A stretch of DNA of 64,000 nt from assembly GCA_019321725.1 (NCBI GenBank), contig CM033108.1, positions 5,278,001 to 5,342,000 of the forward strand, given 5' to 3'. Source of the DNA: Paulownia fortunei (Eukaryota > Streptophyta > Magnoliopsida > Lamiales > Paulowniaceae). Shown here in pieces: positions 60,871-64,000 of this stretch (positions are counted from its first letter, which is position 1; every line of letters begins with the position of its first letter). The position numbers and the translations under genes were made by a program. The notes beneath the pieces are model-generated. The model ran no database searches. It saw only the letters and a list, made by a program, of their open reading frames with translations, and was not told the DNA's origin.

Positions 60871-61140
60871 ATAATATTTGACCATTTGCAAGGTCAGTGC
60901 TCTATTTGGAACTGAATTACTGACTCACACTACAAGTGTGTCTCAATTGTTATACAACGAGCTAAGTAGCAATAAAATAACCACTTCATCATCAAGTTGT
61001 ATCTTCATAGTGATGAATTGATTTATTAGACATTGATACGCATTTAGGTGCTCCATCATATTTACACCTTCCTAGTACCTAAGCCAAATAATTTTTTTGA
61101 TAATAGAAGCTTTGTTTAAGGCATTTTTCCTCTCAAACAT

Positions 61141-61240
61141 GGCCTCAATTTTCTTTCACAAAATATCAGTCTTTTCCTCATTTACAAAATGGCCTCAATT
61201 TTCTTTCACAAAATATCAGTCTTTTCCTCATTTACAAAAT
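61141..61240. repeat. Perfect 50-bp tandem duplication in copia gag
   Basis: 61141-61190 and 61191-61240 are identical (GGCCTCAATTTTCTTTCACA to TTTACAAAAT). It adds 50 bases to gag and shifts its frame. Confidence 0.95.
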
Positions 61241-61489
61241 GATGGAAGATACTGTACTCAAGAAAGTATCAAATATACCCTATTGTCTTTTTGTGGAGAA
61301 TATTCCATTCACCATCACTCATTTCTTTTGGTTTGGCAGTATCAACATGCAAGAGCAAATAAAGATCCTTGCAATAGAAAAGATCCAACATAATTGATTT
61401 CTAAATAGAGTAGTTTGATCTATTTAATTTGAATATCCCCCCAAAAGATGTCGATTCTTTCATTTTTTTTAATCCGCAACCGTAACAAC

Positions 61490-61505
61490 GTGGCTTTGAT
61501 ACCAC
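61490..61505 (-). promoter_or_regulatory. Primer-binding site of the reverse copia element
   Basis: The reverse complement AGTGGTATCAAAGCC contains the initiator tRNA-Met site TGGTATCA. It adjoins the right LTR. Confidence 0.8.
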
Positions 61506-61506
61506 T

Positions 61507-62092
61507 TGTTGGGAAAGAGAGCCAAAATAAATGGCACAAACACAACGGAACCAGAAAATTCTTTTCCCACCTGCTAGATTAAAAATAGGACCAAACCAAA
61601 AATTTCAGAAATAAAGCAAAAAGAGTGAAAAAATGTGACTCAAAAATTTTTACTTGGAAAACCCAAATCGGGAAAAACCACGGGACCGTAGTCCAGACAA
61701 AACTTTCACTCTATATATAGTAGGTTTACAAATTCTCCCTAAACTAGAGGATACACAAATAATTCTCAAAAGAATATCTCTTGGATCATAAATATCTCAA
61801 GTTTCTCAATTTGGAATACTAAAGAAAAATAAAAAGATTATTTTAAAAGAGAATGAAAAATTCCCAGAATTTATCTCCCTATTTCTTCTCTCAAAACACT
61901 CTATTTTTCTCTTACTCAACTCTCTTGTTTTCTCTCTTTTTCTTGTGTGTTTAAGCTATGAAATGAGAGCTTTATTTAAAGGCAAGATTTGATACCAATT
62001 TTCAAAATTTGATAGCTTCAATATTTGAATGTTTGGTAACTACATTTTTTGAATATTTTGGTAGCCACCCCATTTTGGTGAACTTACCAACA
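61507..62092 (-). repeat. 5' LTR of the reverse copia element
   Basis: 586 bp with TGTTGG...CCAACA ends. Confidence 0.85.
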
Positions 62093-62099
62093 ATTAGAA

Positions 62100-62620
62100 G
62101 TATAAACTAATCGAGTCGACTCGAATATATTATTATTTAATTTTACTTAAATTTTTATTGAGTTTTAAAAATTGTATTTGAGTTTGGTTTAATTATTAAA
62201 TAAATTGAGTTTGAACTAAATTTTAATCAAGTCGAATACAAATCGAGTTCGAGTAGTTTGATTTTTTTACACATATTTTTTTTATTTTTTCACTAATCGA
62301 GTCGAGTTCAAGTCAAATTTCATATCTTATCGAATGAAAAAATATGTTCAAAATGGGTTTGTTAAGTTAATGAAGCGAATTCAAATGAACTTTTAACGAT
62401 CGAGTATTGAGTAACTTAATTTATTTTTCAATCATATCCCAAATTCATTTGTTATTATTATATTTTTGACGATATTTTATAATAAAATTTTATTTTTTAA
62501 ATATAGAATTTTTTTTTAAAAGGCAATAAGAATAAAAATATACAAAACTTTCATTTTTTCAATTATAATATTTAAAACCCTGTATCAAATCAATTTTAAA
62601 TTTATAAATATGGGATAAAT
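62100..62620. repeat. Dispersed AT-rich repeat (copy 2)
   Basis: It shares ordered words with 9540-9850: TATTGAGTTTTAAAAATT, ATCGAGTTCGAGTAG, ACTAATCGAGTCGAG. No coding capacity. Confidence 0.55.
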
Positions 62621-62624
62621 TGAA

Positions 62625-62960
62625 TAGTGTCCTATTTTCCTTATCTCTCTAAGATTTCTGTTTTTTATTATTCTTTTTTCTCCTTCGTTCGCTTGGCTGT
62701 TTGGAATGGTGGCTTATGTTGCATTGTTTCAAAACGGAAAATTGAGTTTTGTAAATAGAAAAATCAATTTTATGTTTGACTGTTTGTTATATTAAATTAG
62801 AGAGAATGGGTCTTTGAGGGAAAATTGAACTTCGTATTATTACATCCGTTGTACAACATCATCATTAGTCTTATTTAAAACCATAAGCCAATAAAGTTGT
62901 TCTTTTTTCTCATAATTCTAGGAACAAGTACCTAATGACTTTTTTAACACACTTATGCAT
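62625..62960. other. Peroxidase-unit 3' flank, continuation of unit 3
   Basis: TTATGTTGCATTGTTTCAAAA and CATAAGCCAATAAAGTTGTT match 16450-16690 of unit 1 and 25980-26070 of unit 2. This shows that the copia element and the repeat before it are insertions in unit 3. Confidence 0.65.
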
Positions 62961-62964
62961 TATA

Positions 62965-63460
62965 TAGAGGTGCTCTGTTGGATAAACAGATTGAGTTAAA
63001 TCCAAACTACAATTGAAAATTCAATACATACTAAAATCGAATCGATAAATTCATTTCAATATTTGGTTTTAATTTTTATAACAATTTGATATTCAATTTG
63101 ATTTTAATTTTTGGTTTCAATTTATGAAATTATACCGAATACCGAATTGTTATTTCTATATAAATTTATGTTTAATTTTAAATACATGTTTTCATACTAT
63201 TTTTATTTTATATTATTATGATTTTAATATTTAATTTTTTTAGTTATTTTTATTTTTTAAAAATATCAATTAACCGAATTGAAATACTTGAGAAAAAATT
63301 ATAAAAACCAAACCGAACCAATTAATTCAATTCAGTTTTTTATGACATTTGGTGTATCAATTATTTGATTTATCAGAATTTTGATTTAATTTTTAATTCG
63401 ATTTTATTAAATGACCAGACCTATATATATTTTCACGAGTAACTACTTGATATATACTAA
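62965..63460. other. AT-rich insertion between unit segments
   Basis: It is absent from unit 2. It holds repeated AATTCGATTTT / AAACCGAACCAATT words, common in plant MITE-like and hAT-derived repeats. I cannot define ends. Confidence 0.4.
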
Positions 63461-63464
63461 TAAT

Positions 63465-64000
63465 AAATTGCGTTTGAGGTATTACAAGATGCTTGGTTGG
63501 AGTTGTTGTGCTGGTGCATCCATTGTCTTACATTTGTTTGAGAGCTTGAATCTCATTAAAGTTTATTTAATCAATTTGGGATTCATATTTGTGTATTTCC
63601 TTGACAAGAGCCTGCAAGACCACTTGTAATCAAATTTAGCAAAGGGAAAGGTCAATCTGAAATTTTAAAAAATAAAATAAAAAACATCTTATTGCTATTG
63701 GAAATCACTTCCTATCATCTTCAACAACCCTTGTAAATATTGACAAACTGCAATATTACAACAAGATTCTTATAAGTACTTCAACTAATGTACGTTGAAG
63801 TTATAATCATAGTGAATAAATCAAGTCATTTTGTAGTGAAGGGATTTCAGTGTGATTGACATTTTGATGGGATTGTAGTGACGAACTTACAAAAGTAATC
63901 ATGGCTCAATTCGGACATTTCTTAGCAATAAGAGACTCTTATAGTCATGTTGTGAGATTGTGGTGACGGATTTACTTTTTTTAACCGTAATTATGACTTA
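63465..64000. other. Peroxidase-unit 3' flank shared with unit 2
   Basis: GATGCTTGGTTGGAGTTG and TTGACAAGAGCCTGCAAGAC repeat 26155-26290. The unit probably continues beyond the window, so a fourth peroxidase copy to the right is possible. The short open frame across it is also partly open in unit 2 but shows no known domain. Confidence 0.6.

Larger units (their letters stand above)
59223..61390 (-). pseudogene. copia gag with zinc knuckle, split by a nested LTR
   Basis: From the right: LHKKTIGYI, then LNAYQCLINQFITMKIQLDD (about 61055-60996) and DTLVVSVSNSVPN (near 60940). The frame resumes beyond the LTR with CLLNEESRRKEQDHSSETKA (59569-59510). The CCHC knuckle CHYCGGPNHYERDC stands near 59400-59360. 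The two parts fit together across the insertion. Confidence 0.85.
55919..62092 (-). mobile_element. Ty1/copia (Tnt1/Tork-like) element, reverse orientation, decayed
   Basis: Two related LTRs (55919-56460 and 61507-62092) enclose gag and pol on the minus strand. The primer-binding site lies beside the right LTR, as expected for this orientation. The end of RNase H, the polypurine tract and the start of the left LTR are deleted together at 56460/56461. Flanking pentamers ATCAG and ATTAG may be a diverged target duplication. A gypsy LTR is nested in gag. Confidence 0.9.

Noticed and set aside
1..64000. tRNA, rRNA or microRNA genes
   Set aside because: I found no cloverleaf or rRNA sequence by eye. 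The hairpins seen are AT-rich or transposon-derived; a covariance-model scan would be needed to exclude small RNAs fully.

Overview
This window is nuclear DNA of a flowering plant, most likely a eudicot. The evidence is spliced genes with GT-AG introns, class III secretory peroxidases, a miraculin-like Kunitz inhibitor, a plant-type split ATP-citrate lyase (ACLA), and plant lineages of Ty1/copia, Ty3/gypsy, LINE, CACTA and hAT elements. The intergenic DNA is very AT-rich. A 100-base run of N (7292-7391) marks an assembly gap. I cannot name the species.

Layout. 1-6005: right part of a decayed Ty1/copia element ending in a ~2.2 kb 3' LTR; its 5' LTR lies outside the window. 6006-9400: the last five coding exons of ACLA, with the 5' half missing at the gap. 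9400-11900: AT-rich intergenic DNA with repeats. 11946-12587: an intact, intronless Kunitz-type inhibitor gene. 12600-64000: a tandem array of three copies of one class III peroxidase unit. The copies start at 14522, 24132 and 53763. Unit 1 is compact (~4 kb). Unit 2 is inflated to ~10 kb by a LINE and a truncated Athila-like gypsy element. Unit 3 is stretched over more than 35 kb by a copia element, a reverse-oriented gypsy remnant, a ~16.7 kb CACTA composite, a probable solo LTR and a reverse-oriented copia element that carries a nested gypsy LTR. Peroxidases 1 and 3 look intact (333 and 332 codons); peroxidase 2 has two single-base deletions near its 3' end and is truncated.

The most unusual structure is the CACTA composite (about 36379-53093). 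Its middle is a giant inverted repeat: arms 38237-44530 and 44566-50231, separated by only about 35 bp. Each arm carries a decayed TNPD-type transposase gene and a TNPA-like gene, in opposite orientation. Transcription through it could give a very long hairpin RNA, formally like maize Mu killer. The left flank holds what looks like a captured exon of an ATM/ABCB-type ABC transporter. The left arm carries a 1,022-bp hAT-like insertion; the right arm preserves the empty site, which confirms its boundaries.

The genes do not form a pathway: ACLA makes cytosolic acetyl-CoA, the Kunitz protein is a probable secreted protease inhibitor, and the peroxidases are secreted haem enzymes. The window is best read as a recent local gene amplification that has been repeatedly invaded by transposable elements. 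Because the peroxidase units are paralogous, they serve as internal empty-site controls for dating and bounding several insertions.
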